Origin: Planococcus sp. MB-3u-03
GTDB taxonomy: Bacteria; Bacillota; Bacilli; Bacillales_A; Planococcaceae
NCBI RefSeq assembly: GCF_002833405.1
Contig: NZ_CP025135.1
Coordinates: 973,501-1,037,500 of the forward strand
Direction: 5' to 3'
Length of the DNA: 64,000 bases
Shown in pieces: positions 48,754-57,250 of this stretch (position 1 is its first letter; each line of letters opens with the position of its first letter). The notes below the pieces were generated by a model. It did no database searches and was not told the origin of the DNA. It was given only the letters and a program-made list of their open reading frames with translations. Made by a program: the position numbers and the translations under genes.

Positions 48754-49112
48754 GACAGCCATATAGACCCGACAAGCACAAGACGGTTTGCTGAAGCGGC
48801 GTTACTTGCCGCGTAAGCAAAATGGCTTGTGAACTCGAGGGTCTGGCTGTCGAAGCTAGCCGAAAAGAAAAGCTGAAATGGCCGTTATGACTCGACAGGC
48901 GTAAAACGAGTCCCCGAAGCGGCGCTCTTTGCCGCACAGGGGAATTGGCTTACGACCCGAGAGTCAGGCCATTGAAGCTAGACAATAAGAAAAGCTGAAG
49001 CAGCCTTTTTTAGGAAGCTAACCTAAGAACGCGACGTCGTGTCGCAACGGTTAGCTGACCCACATCCTGTGGCCCCTCGACAGGCATAAGGCGAGTTTCC
49101 GAAGCAAAGCAC
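48742..49112. repeat. Structured tandem repeat, about 122-bp units, with an inserted hairpin element
   Basis: The word AAGAAAAGCTGA recurs at 48742, 48865 and 48987, marking three units. In unit 1 the arms GACAGCC and AGACCC pair with GGGTCT and GGCTGTC; in unit 2 the same positions are AATGGCC and TGACTC pairing with GAGTCA and GGCCATT. The inner stem GCGGC/GCCGC is kept. Unit 3 is broken by about 62 bases (49011-49073) that match the nested hairpin of 16926-16980. The type is like dispersed intergenic repeats I recall from Bacillaceae. Confidence 0.8.
49013..49073 (-). repeat. Second copy of the nested-hairpin element
   Basis: On the minus strand: CCACA-GGA-TGTGG, a 4-base gap, then GCTAACC/GGTTAGC enclosing GCGAC-ACGAC-GTCGC. 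The order and loop GGA equal those at 16926-16980, but two stems differ on both sides. Confidence 0.7.
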
Positions 49113-49147
49113 AAAAAAGCCCTGAAGCATTTAGCTTCAGGGCTTTT
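49113..49147 (-). terminator. Terminator after the DUF1128 gene
   Basis: AAAAAAGCCCTGAAGC / GCTTCAGGGCTTTT with a 5-base loop; the A run acts as the T run on the minus strand. Confidence 0.85.
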
Positions 49148-49148
49148 C

Positions 49149-49370
49149 TTATTTGCGCAATGAGCCGAGTTCAGAGGCAATGGCCTGCATTTCGTTCGGG
49201 CTGAAATTATCGCGATTTTTGACCATCTCGTAAATTTCACGCAAGTCTTCGTACTCGGAAGTATTGAAATGCTCGGCTTTCATTGCATCCACATTAACCA
49301 TGCGCAGTTTCGTTTTTATTTCTTCAATCATAAAATCGACGTTCTCAGGTGATTGTTTGGATAAATCCAT
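49149..49370 (-). CDS. yfkK: DUF1128 protein (YfkK-like)
   Basis: A 73-residue soluble, helical protein. The segments [20 protein letters not shown] and [20 protein letters not shown], and the ending ELGSLRK, are typical of DUF1128. No function is known. It is near yihY/yfkH as in B. subtilis, which supports the assignment. Confidence 0.85.
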   Translation of the reverse strand: MDLSKQSPENVDFMIEEIKTKLRMVNVDAMKAEHFNTSEYEDLREIYEMVKNRDNFSPNEMQAIASELGSLRK

Positions 49371-49428
49371 GATCCATTCCTGCCTTTCGGGTGGGTATGC
49401 TTTATCATTTCATTATTCAAATAGAATG

Positions 49429-50790
49429 TCAATTGCCAGAACGTGCTTGTTCTTTCTCTTCCTTGATCTTCGCCGTGATTTTCTTCGTCTCGTAAACGAT
49501 GACGCCGGAAAGTCCGAGAAGGCCGATCAAGTTCGGGAAAGCCATCAAGCCGTTCATGACATCCGAGAATGTCCAGACAACATCAAGCGAAACGGTTGCA
49601 CCGACAAAGACCATCGCGACGAAAGCGATACGGTAGATAATCAACAAGCTCGGATTCTTGAACAAATACTGGAAACATTTCTCGCCGTAGTACGACCACC
49701 CGATGATCGTCGAAGAAGCGAAGAAGATCAAGCCGATTGCTACGATGATCGGGCCAGCACCGCCAAGGAACTGCTCGAATGCAGCAGTAGTCAGCGCAGC
49801 GCCTTCAAGGCTGTCATCCAAATACAGGCCGGACATGACGATTGTGATTCCTGTGATCGAACAGATGATCAAGGTATCGAACAATACTTGAGTCATCGAT
49901 ACCAAAGCCTGGCGACCAGGCATATCGGTTTTTGCTGCAGCTGCCGCGATTGGGGCAGATCCAAGGCCTGCTTCGTTGGAGAAGACGCCTCGTGCGACAC
50001 CATAGCGGATCGCAGCACCGATGGCACCGCCGACCGCCGCTTCGCCGGTAAAGGCTGCGCTGAAAATCGTGCCGATCGCTGCGGGAATAAGATCCATATT
50101 GAGGATCATGATGATGATTCCGGCAATGATATAGAATAAGGCCATAAATGGAACGAAAAATGCTGTAACTTTACCGATGGTCTTGATTCCGCCGATAATG
50201 ACGACTGCAGCGAAAATCGTCAGGATGATGCCCGTAATCCATGTCGGCACAGAGAACGTATCGCGCACGACGGATGCAACGGAGTTGGACTGTGTGCCGT
50301 TTCCGATACCGAACGCTGCGATAGAGCCGAAGATGGCGAATAGTACGGCCAGCCATTTTTGTTTCAAGCCGTGTTCAAGATAATACATCGGCCCGCCGGC
50401 CATTTGTCCTTTTGGATCGACGATGCGGTATTTGACGGCGAGTACGGCTTCCCCGTATTTCGTCGCCATCCCGAAGAATGCAGAAAACCACATCCAGAAT
50501 ACGGCACCCGGGCCACCGAGAATGACGGCAGTCGCGACGCCGACGATATTCCCTGTACCGACTGTCGCGGCCATTGCCGTCGACAAAGCTTGGAAATGGG
50601 AAATATCGCCTTGTGATTCAGTATCGGGGTTTTTGCTGAACGTCAGCTTTAATGCATACGGCAAAAGACGCAATTGCAAGAGCCCTAAGCGTACAGTCAG
50701 GAAGATCCCTGTCCCCACCAGGAGAATCAAAAGCGGCGGTCCCCATACATAACCGCTGATCGTGCCTAGAAATTCTGTTAATGCTTCCAT
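49429..50790 (-). CDS. Alanine/glycine:cation symporter (AGCS family)
   Basis: A 453-residue membrane transporter with about eleven hydrophobic segments that takes up alanine or glycine with Na+. Family signs: MAATVGTGNIVGVATAVILGGPGAVFW, MATKYGEAVLAVKYR and GVARGVFSNEAGLGSAPIAAA. It is AlsT-like. AGGGGGAG lies 6 bases before the ATG. It is a single-gene unit divergent from the YtxH gene; both promoters must be in 50791-50978. Confidence 0.92.
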   Translation of the reverse strand: MEALTEFLGTISGYVWGPPLLILLVGTGIFLTVRLGLLQLRLLPYALKLTFSKNPDTESQGDISHFQALSTAMAATVGTGNIVGVATAVILGGPGAVFWMWFSAFFGMATKYGEAVLAVKYRIVDPKGQMAGGPMYYLEHGLKQKWLAVLFAIFGSIAAFGIGNGTQSNSVASVVRDTFSVPTWITGIILTIFAAVVIIGGIKTIGKVTAFFVPFMALFYIIAGIIIMILNMDLIPAAIGTIFSAAFTGEAAVGGAIGAAIRYGVARGVFSNEAGLGSAPIAAAAAKTDMPGRQALVSMTQVLFDTLIICSITGITIVMSGLYLDDSLEGAALTTAAFEQFLGGAGPIIVAIGLIFFASSTIIGWSYYGEKCFQYLFKNPSLLIIYRIAFVAMVFVGATVSLDVVWTFSDVMNGLMAFPNLIGLLGLSGVIVYETKKITAKIKEEKEQARSGN

Positions 50791-50978
50791 CTTTTCTCCC
50801 CCTTTTCATTACTCTTTTCTTTAGGAAAAATTCCTCCTGTAGAGTTAATATTCCGAAAGTTTTATATCATAGTCAAGTTATTTTTAAAAAATAATTTGTG
50901 AAGTGTTTAGATTATGGAGGAAGAGGGAAAAATTCGAAGTATGATAGAAACTATAATTTATACTAGGAGGAATTTGGA

Positions 50979-51439
50979 ATGAGCCAAAACAAATTGATGA
51001 CAGGATTATTAATAGGGGCGGCAGTCGGAGTGCTTGTATCGCTGCTTGACCGGAATACCCGCGAGGATGTTATGGACAAATCAAGAAAAGCGAGCGAAAA
51101 CGCAAAATACTATGCGAACAATAAAGATGAATTGAAATCAGCATTTAAAGAACAGGCAGAGCGTGCGCAAAACCTATATGCCCGCATTTCAGAAGATGCT
51201 TCATATGTCGGCGGCAAAGTAGAGCAAGTGAAAAGCTTGTCCCTGAAGTGAAAGAAGTGGCAATGGAAGCGAAAGGCGCCGTAATGGAAACAAAAGATGC
51301 GGTTGTCGAATCCAAAGAAGATGTCGTATCAGCAGTTAAAGAAGACAAGCCGTCACCGAGTTCTTCACTAACGGATGATTCTTCTACAAACGACTCTTCA
51401 TCAAGCAATACTAACTCTCAGAACCAGAACCGCAACTAA
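50979..51439 (+). CDS. YtxH-domain protein, frameshifted in this sequence
   Basis: A membrane-anchored helical protein. The first part (LMTGLLIGAAVGVLVSLLD then NTREDVMDKSRKASENAKYY) is the YtxH domain; as written it stops at 51251. One lost A in the run near 51233 (KVEQVK then KLVPEVKEVA) joins it to a second part with repeats of the kind VMETKDAVVESKEDV and a Ser/Asn-rich tail, giving about 153 residues. AGGAGG lies before the ATG. The yihY gene follows after 11 bases, so the pair is likely one unit. Confidence 0.8.
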
Positions 51440-51450
51440 AGGACAGGTTC

Positions 51451-52365
51451 ATGGCAACACATAGAAAAGGCGGCCAGCCCCAAGTACGGAAACCGAGATA
51501 TGACGTACTGACTGGCCGTGGATTTATAAAAGAATTAGGAATACGGATTAAAGACGTCGATGTGCAGGGACTCGGAGCGCAATTGGCGTTTTTTTTCCTA
51601 TTATCGATTTTCCCGTTGCTGATTTTTCTCGTCACTTTGCTTCCATATTTGAATTTGCCGAGGGAAGAAGTCTTCCTGTTCATGGAAGATGTTATTCCAT
51701 CAGAGGTGTATGTGCTGATCGAGCAGACCTTGAATGAAATCTTGACTGACCAAAACAGCGGCTTGCTATCATTCGGTGTGCTCGCGACAATCTGGTCAGC
51801 GAGCCTGGGCATGGATGCATTGATCAAATCCTTGAATGCTACATATGGAGTCAAGGAGAGCAGGCCGTTGTTAGTAGCAAGAGGCATGTCGATTTTAATG
51901 ACCATTCTGTTGATCATCATGCTGGTGGTAGCGCTTGCGCTGCCGATATTCGGCCGCCAGATCGGCCTGTTCTTTTTCGCATTCCTCGGTCTTGAAGAAG
52001 GGTTTTTGGAATTATGGGGAATGATCCGTTTCACCATTCCAGCCTTGATTACATTCATTGTATGTGCCGTGATTTATTGGCTTGCGCCGAATGTCCGGAT
52101 CAGTTTCTGGACAGTCCTGCCGGGGGCGGCTTTTGCATCGCTCGGCTGGCTATTGCTGTCATTTTTGTTCTCCATCTACATCAATAATTTCGGCAATTTC
52201 TCAGCCACTTACGGAAGCATCGGCGGGATTATCCTGCTATTGCTGTGGCTTTACCTTTCCGCGATGCTATTGATCATTGGCGGACAAATCAATGCCGTCA
52301 TGCAAGGAAGGCGGCAATCCAGAAAACGGCTGCATAAAAAGAAGACGGCTCTTCCCGATAAGTGA
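51451..52365 (+). CDS. yfkH: YihY/virulence factor BrkB-family membrane protein (YfkH)
   Basis: A 304-residue integral membrane protein with six hydrophobic segments. LAFFFLLSIFPLLIFLVTLL and the late GGIILLLLWLYLSAMLLIIGG are typical; no enzymatic residues are known. Members were once called ribonuclease BN in error. The basic tail RRQSRKRLHKKK faces the cytosol. Position near yfkK matches B. subtilis. Its 3' end forms one arm of a terminator shared with zosA. Confidence 0.88.
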   Translation: MATHRKGGQPQVRKPRYDVLTGRGFIKELGIRIKDVDVQGLGAQLAFFFLLSIFPLLIFLVTLLPYLNLPREEVFLFMEDVIPSEVYVLIEQTLNEILTDQNSGLLSFGVLATIWSASLGMDALIKSLNATYGVKESRPLLVARGMSILMTILLIIMLVVALALPIFGRQIGLFFFAFLGLEEGFLELWGMIRFTIPALITFIVCAVIYWLAPNVRISFWTVLPGAAFASLGWLLLSFLFSIYINNFGNFSATYGSIGGIILLLLWLYLSAMLLIIGGQINAVMQGRRQSRKRLHKKKTALPDK

Positions 52366-52383
52366 GGGAGAGCCGTCTTTTTT
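52339..52383. terminator. Bidirectional terminator between yfkH and zosA
   Basis: AAGACGGCTCTTCCC and GGGAGAGCCGTCTT pair with one mismatch; A and T runs on both sides. Confidence 0.85.
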
Positions 52384-52392
52384 CGTGGAATT

Positions 52393-54273
52393 TTAGACAT
52401 TGCGGTTGAGCATGCGCAATCCGTTCAAGATGACCAGGATGGTGCTGCCTTCATGTCCGATTACGCCGAGCGGCAAAGAAATCGCCTGGAAAAAATTCGA
52501 CAAGATCAGCACCAGGATGACAGCGATAGAGAAAAAGATATTCTGTTTGACGATGCGCTGCATTTTTCGCGCCAGCCGGATCGAGTAGGAAATGCGGGAT
52601 AAATCATTTTTCATTAAAATGACGTCGGCGGTTTCGAGGGCGATGTCAGTTCCTTCGCCCATGGCGATGCCGGTCGTGGCCGTCGCAAGAGCCGGAGCGT
52701 CGTTAATGCCGTCTCCCGTCATTGCCACATATTTGTATTTAGCTAATAATTTTTTCAAGTGCTGCACTTTATCGCCAGGCAGGCATTCGGCGATGTATTC
52801 ATCGACACCGGTTTCTTCCGCAATGGCTTTTGCGGTTTTGCGGTTATCCCCAGTCAGCATGATGCAATAAATGCCGCGGTCCTGAAGTTCAGCGATGGTG
52901 GATTTGGTAATGTCGCGGACAGTATCCTTAAGTGCCATGGCAGCGAGTATGCCATGCCCGTCCCTTACAAAAGTGACGGTCTTTCCTTGATTCGCCAGGT
53001 TTTCAAGAATACCGCCCTGAAAAGCGTAAGCTTCTTGTTCACCGACAAAGCCAGGCTTGCCGATTAGGATTTCATCGCCATTGAATTGCGTTTTCAACCC
53101 GTTTCCGGGCACATCCACGACTTGCAGGTTGCGCAGCGGCTCGAATCCTTGCTGAATGACAAAATCAGTCATCGCTTTTGCGAGTGGGTGGTTGGATTGG
53201 GATTCAATTCCTGCGACCAGCGCCATCACTTGTTCGCGGTCTGCATCTTGGCGAATGATGAAAGCGGTCACTTCGGGTTTACCGCGGGTCAATGTGCCGG
53301 TTTTATCGAATGCGATGGCTTTGATGACGCTTAAATTCTCCAGATGCGCTCCGCCTTTAAAGATGACACCGCTTTTGGCACCGTTGGAGATGGCGGCAAG
53401 TGTGGCGGGCATAATGGAAGCGACCAATGCACATGGAGATGCTACCACAAGCAGCACCATGGCCCGGTAGAAGGTTTCATTCCAGCTCCAGCCCGCCAGG
53501 AAATGCGGCAGGAACAGCATGAGCACGAAGACGATCAAGACAATTTTGACATAACGGCCTTCGAAGCGTTCGATAAATTGTTGGGAAGGGGACTTCTCGC
53601 TTTCAGCGGATTGCACGAGCTCGATGATTTTTTGGAACATTGTTTCCGAACTCGGTTTGGTCATGATCATGGTAATTGAGCCGGACAAATTGACGGTGCC
53701 AGCAAATAAATTATCGTGTTGGTATTTGGACACCGGAATAGCTTCGCCGCTGATGGCGGATTCGTCAACAGCGGTTTGTCCGGAATGGACTTCGCCGTCG
53801 ACAGGAATGCGCTCGCCGGGACGAACGGCGACGAGGTCTCCTGTGTTCAATTCACCGACCGGAACGCGCACCGTCTCGCCGGATTCTTTCAATAGCCAGG
53901 CTTCATCCGGCTGCATCTCCATGAGGGCAGACAGTTCTTTGCGGCTTTTGTTCATTGTATAAGTTTCGAGTGCACCGCTTAACGCAAAGATGAAGATCAG
54001 GATGGCGCCTTCTGTCCAGTAGCCGATAATGGATGCGCCGACAGCTGCCAGGATCATCAGGAATTCGACATTCAATTCTTTGTCTTCGATGGTTTTTTTG
54101 ATGCCGTACTTGGCTTTTGCATAGCCGCCGATCACAAATGCCAGCAAATAGATCGCGACGGAAGGAAGAGCGATATCCTGCAATTCCAGGATATAGGCGA
54201 TGATGATCAGGATCCCTGATAACACCGCAGCGATCAATTCTATATGAGGCCGAACTTTACTCCACATACGCAC
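52393..54273 (-). CDS. zosA: P1B-type metal-transporting ATPase (ZosA-like)
   Basis: A 626-residue heavy-metal P-type ATPase without an N-terminal metal-binding domain. Motifs: TGDLVAVRPGERIPVDG, the membrane metal site SPCALV, phosphorylation site DKTGTLTRG, SNHPLA (HP locus), and MTGDGINDAPALA. The pattern and size match B. subtilis ZosA, a PerR-controlled zinc importer used under peroxide stress; other P1B ATPases export Zn, Cd or Co. I see no PerR box before it. Single gene. Confidence 0.88.
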   Translation of the reverse strand: MRMWSKVRPHIELIAAVLSGILIIIAYILELQDIALPSVAIYLLAFVIGGYAKAKYGIKKTIEDKELNVEFLMILAAVGASIIGYWTEGAILIFIFALSGALETYTMNKSRKELSALMEMQPDEAWLLKESGETVRVPVGELNTGDLVAVRPGERIPVDGEVHSGQTAVDESAISGEAIPVSKYQHDNLFAGTVNLSGSITMIMTKPSSETMFQKIIELVQSAESEKSPSQQFIERFEGRYVKIVLIVFVLMLFLPHFLAGWSWNETFYRAMVLLVVASPCALVASIMPATLAAISNGAKSGVIFKGGAHLENLSVIKAIAFDKTGTLTRGKPEVTAFIIRQDADREQVMALVAGIESQSNHPLAKAMTDFVIQQGFEPLRNLQVVDVPGNGLKTQFNGDEILIGKPGFVGEQEAYAFQGGILENLANQGKTVTFVRDGHGILAAMALKDTVRDITKSTIAELQDRGIYCIMLTGDNRKTAKAIAEETGVDEYIAECLPGDKVQHLKKLLAKYKYVAMTGDGINDAPALATATTGIAMGEGTDIALETADVILMKNDLSRISYSIRLARKMQRIVKQNIFFSIAVILVLILSNFFQAISLPLGVIGHEGSTILVILNGLRMLNRNV

Positions 54274-54393
54274 TCCTCCATCAAATGTTCGGGTATCGGT
54301 AATTACTGTCAGTTTACCATATGGCGCTGTGGATAGATGGCAGATTTTGCTTATTGTGTGTCAATTCAAAATATGGTTGCCGCAAGACAGCAT

Positions 54394-54431
54394 AAAAAAG
54401 CCCTGGAGCTTCGATCGAAGCTTCAGGGCTT
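54394..54431 (-). terminator. Terminator of the SE1561-family gene
   Basis: AAAAAAGCCCTGGAGCTTC pairs with GAAGCTTCAGGGCTT; acts on the minus strand. Confidence 0.82.
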
Positions 54432-54435
54432 GGGA

Positions 54436-54633
54436 TTATTCGTTTTCAGTAGAAGGACGGTTTTTGAACTGTTGCATTTTGCTGTCCAGATCGTCGACCA
54501 TGGCAATCAGCCGGTCAATATCTTCAAGCTCCGTGCTTTCCGGTTCGATGGCATCTAACACATCGAGGAACATGCTGAGCCTTTGTTTCATATAACTTAC
54601 TTGCTGTTCCTTATCTGTAATGGATTTTCCCAT
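54436..54633 (-). CDS. SE1561-family small protein
   Basis: A 65-residue acidic helical protein. The start MGKSITDKEQQVSYMKQRL and the segment LDVLDAIEPESTELEDID then RLIAMVDDLDSKMQQFK match what I recall as the SE1561 family of Staphylococcus and Bacillus. No function known. The ATG at 54633 has GAGGTGG just before it; an in-frame GTG nine bases upstream is less likely. Confidence 0.7.
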   Translation of the reverse strand: MGKSITDKEQQVSYMKQRLSMFLDVLDAIEPESTELEDIDRLIAMVDDLDSKMQQFKNRPSTENE

Positions 54634-54720
54634 TGATTCCACCTCGTTTCCATTGTATATAGTAGCTGATAACTAAAGGAATATCAATAGGACAGAAAAA
54701 TGCAGAAATAACGAAAATCA

Positions 54721-54749
54721 TTAATTGAATATTTACACTATTCAATTAA
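54721..54749. promoter_or_regulatory. Perfect 11-7-11 inverted repeat operator
   Basis: TTAATTGAATA (54721-54731), then TTTACAC, then TATTCAATTAA (54739-54749). The spacing and TGAA/TTCA core are like ArsR/SmtB-family metal-sensor operators. It encloses the -35 box of the promoter below. Confidence 0.7.
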
Positions 54750-54760
54750 TGTGATATAGT
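54732..54760 (+). promoter_or_regulatory. Orphan sigma-A promoter
   Basis: TTTACA (54732-54737) and TATAGT (54755-54760) with a 17-base spacer, pointing to a gene-free stretch that ends in a terminator. Confidence 0.7.
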
Positions 54761-54766
54761 GACATC

Positions 54767-54947
54767 AATCCTTTACGAGGGGAGGACAAGACGGATCACC
54801 GAACCATAAAAGAACGCGATAGGAAAGAGGAGGCGATTCGAGCATTTGGGTGGCTTCACCGACAGTGCGATTATGGAAACGAACTGTAAACATAAAACAT
54901 AAAGGCTCAGCCCGCAATCTGCTATGCAGAAACGGACTGAGCCTTTT
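54767..54947 (+). ncRNA. Possible short regulated transcript
   Basis: Between the orphan promoter and the terminator at 54900-54947 lies about 180 bases with no gene of normal size. It contains two purine-rich ribosome-site-like words (GAGGGGAGG at 54777 and AGAGGAGG near 54827) and short frames such as a 17-codon TTG frame reading GGFTDSAIMETNCKHKT near 54846. It could be a small RNA, a leader peptide gene, or the remnant of a metal-controlled gene. Confidence 0.4.
54900..54947. terminator. Bidirectional terminator after osmC and the short transcript
   Basis: AAAGGCTCAGCCCG and CGGACTGAGCCTTTT pair with one mismatch around an 18-base loop. Confidence 0.82.
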
Positions 54948-54953
54948 ATGCGT

Positions 54954-55332
54954 TTAAATCAATTCGTATGTCTCTACAATTTCAATTGTATCTTCGACAG
55001 AACGGACCATCGAGCAGTTTTACGCGTCAATTCCATCACGCGCGGCATTTTCGATTCGTTGATATCGCCTTTGATGCGGAAATGCAGATGGACTTTTGAA
55101 ACGCGGTCCGCTTCTTCGGCGATGCGGACGATTTCCTTCACTTCCACTTCGATGTCTTCTGCCGGCATCCGTTGCTTGTCCAGTACTTTGCGGATAATTC
55201 CTGCGCTGCAGATGGCCAGTGAAGAGACCAGCAATTGATAAGGGCGGAACCCGTATTCTTCATTGGTCGATACGTGGAGCTCGCCAAAGGCAAATGCCCG
55301 GTAAATCCGTGTTCATTCATGGAAAATTTCAT
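54954..55332 (-). CDS. OsmC/Ohr-family protein, frameshifted in this sequence
   Basis: A thiol peroxidase-like protein of 126 residues when corrected. Cys residues of the family appear in SSLAICSAGI and, after correction, KNCSMVRSVED. Two lost bases: a T in the TTT run near 55283 and an A in the AAAA run near 55026. The corrected end is IEIVETYELI with a TAA at 54954-54956. AAGGAGGAG lies before the ATG at 55332. OsmC proteins reduce organic hydroperoxides. Confidence 0.82.
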
Positions 55333-55411
55333 TTTGTATCTCCTCCTTATGTTAAAATTGTAGCGGAAACTTCCAAAAATAGAAAAGAACGTGCTCGTTC
55401 GGGGAGGCATT

Positions 55412-56584
55412 ATGAAATATTTCTTATCAAGCGAACGCGCCCGCTTTTGGATTTTGGTCGCCATTGTGTCGATATCAGGGTTTTCGCAAGGCATGTTATT
55501 GCCGCTGATTGCCGTCATTTTTGAACAGGACGGCGTGTCGTCTGCACTAAACGGCCTCAGTGCGACTGGCTTATACATAGGCATTATCGCTGTCGCTCCG
55601 TTCATGGAGCCGCAGCTAAGGAAGTTCGGTTTTAAACCGCTTATTCTCGTCGGTGGGGCGATGGTGATCCTCGCTTTGCTTTCGTTCCCGTTATGGAAAA
55701 GCGTCTTGTTTTGGTTTGTTTTGCGCATTTTGATCGGCGTGGGCGACCAGGCACTGCATTTTTCGACGCAGACCTGGATCACCAGCACTTCGCCTCACCA
55801 TAAACTGGGCCGCAATATCGCGATCTATGGCATGTCGTTCAGTGTCGGCTTTGGTGCAGGGCCGCTGTTCGTGCCGCTCGTCGAAGTGTTCGAAGCATTG
55901 CCGTTCATCATTTCCGGGGTTCTCTGCTTGATTGCCTGGTCATTGGTGTTTTTCCTGCGCAATGATTTTCCGGAGCATTCCGCCAGTTCCATGGGGGCCA
56001 AAGGAACTTTGCAGCGCTTTCGGACGGCTCTTGTCATCGGCTGGGTCGCTTTTTTGCCTCCGCTCGGCTATGGGTTTTTGGAAGCATCGCTGAGCGCGAT
56101 CTATCCGGTCTACGCCTTGCGCCAATCATTCGATATCAGCATGGTTTCCTATATTCTCGCTGCCTTTTCCATCGGAGCGATTGCGACACAATTGCCGCTC
56201 GGTGAACTCAGTGACCGCATCGGACGGAAAAAGGTATTGATGATTGCGCTAAGCGGTGGGGGACTCACATTTTTGGTGGCGACGTTCTTCGAATCGAATG
56301 CCTGGCTCACGCTCGCTTTGTTTGTGGTAGCCGGCATGTTTGTCGGTTCCACTTTTTCGCTTGGCATTTCTTATATGACCGACTTGATGCCGAAAGAATT
56401 GCTGCCTACGGGGAATTTATTATGCGGCGTAGCATTCAGCGTCGGCAGTTTGCTCGGCCCAGCGGCAGGGGGATTGTTCCTTGAAGTCACCGAGCAGCTG
56501 AGTTTCCTATTGCTGATCACCGGAATCCTATTGACTTTATTCACCATCATCGCTTTTAAAGGGCCGCGCAAGCAGACGGCCTAG
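55412..56584 (+). CDS. yfkF: MFS transporter (YfkF-like)
   Basis: A 390-residue MFS protein with 12 hydrophobic segments. The loop GELSDRIGRKKVL (between helices 8 and 9) is the A-type motif, and the sequence begins with a typical helix, WILVAIVSISGFSQGMLLPLI. The place between yfkH and the yfj genes matches B. subtilis yfkF. GGGGAGG lies close before the ATG. Substrate unknown. Confidence 0.85.
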   Translation: MKYFLSSERARFWILVAIVSISGFSQGMLLPLIAVIFEQDGVSSALNGLSATGLYIGIIAVAPFMEPQLRKFGFKPLILVGGAMVILALLSFPLWKSVLFWFVLRILIGVGDQALHFSTQTWITSTSPHHKLGRNIAIYGMSFSVGFGAGPLFVPLVEVFEALPFIISGVLCLIAWSLVFFLRNDFPEHSASSMGAKGTLQRFRTALVIGWVAFLPPLGYGFLEASLSAIYPVYALRQSFDISMVSYILAAFSIGAIATQLPLGELSDRIGRKKVLMIALSGGGLTFLVATFFESNAWLTLALFVVAGMFVGSTFSLGISYMTDLMPKELLPTGNLLCGVAFSVGSLLGPAAGGLFLEVTEQLSFLLLITGILLTLFTIIAFKGPRKQTA

Positions 56585-56609
56585 ATTCTGAAATTAATAT
56601 TGTGCTGTC

Positions 56610-56643
56610 AAAGTTTAGGAGCAGGTGCTTCCTAAACTTTTTT
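56610..56643 (+). terminator. Terminator after yfkF
   Basis: AAAGTTTAGGA / TCCTAAACTTT stem with a 9-base loop and T run. A second hairpin, AAGCCAC / GTGGCTT at about 56657-56695, may serve the opposite gene. Confidence 0.8.
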
Positions 56644-56698
56644 AGTTCCATAAAAAAAGCCACAGGCCCGTATTCAACGGTTTGGCCAGTGGCTTGAA

Positions 56699-57250
56699 TT
56701 ATGTCAGCGTTTTGGGATCTTTGTCTGCAGGCAGCGCCATTTCAATAAAGAAGCTGATTTCTTGATCGAATTGGCTGAAATGCTCACGCTTGAGTCGGAA
56801 CTTATTGGTGTACTTAATTTTATTGCGCTGTTCTTCAGGAAGCAGGTTGTTGATTCACAATTCGGCTAATGCCGATGGTTCGCGGGAGGTGAGCGCAAGC
56901 AGTTCGGCGCCGATCTTTTCCCGCTGCCCAGGCCCACCGCTGCAAATGGTAATAAATGAGTAATCGGTTAACTCATCTTTTGACTTCTTGATAAAGGTCC
57001 GCATCGGCGCCGCAATTTTCCCTGCCCAAATCGGTGCCAGCAAAATCACTGGGCTGTATTCTTTCAGGTCAAAATCCAGTGGCGCCAAACGGGAGTCGCG
57101 CTGGATGAGAAAATCCATCAAGATCGATATATCCTTCCGTTTCTTTTTTTCCTTGATTTCGCGCAACTCGCACCCGATCCGACTTTGCAGTTCTATCGCT
57201 AGCTTTTGATTGTTTTCGGAATGGGAGTAGTAGACGATTAACGGCTTCAT
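56699..57250 (-). CDS. Flavodoxin-like protein with an in-frame TGA
   Basis: The ATG at 57250 (after AGGAGG) opens MKPLIVYYSHSENNQKLAIE, a flavodoxin FMN loop, and the middle has APIWAGKIAAPMRTFI. At 56855-56857 there is a TGA, but the same frame continues without a break for 51 more codons (INNLLPEEQRNKIKYTNKF and on) to a TAA at 56699-56701. The whole would be about 183 residues, the expected size for this long-chain type. The stop may be a point error or a real nonsense change. Confidence 0.72.

Noticed and set aside
54767..54900. Known metal or purine riboswitch in the orphan leader
   Set aside because: The conserved words of yybP-ykoY, NiCo, M-box, guanidine, SAM and purine riboswitches that I remember are not present.
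56855..56857. TGA as a selenocysteine codon in the flavodoxin-like gene
   Set aside because: Flavodoxins have no known selenocysteine site, I see no stem-loop of the SECIS type after it, and relatives of this order usually lack the machinery.
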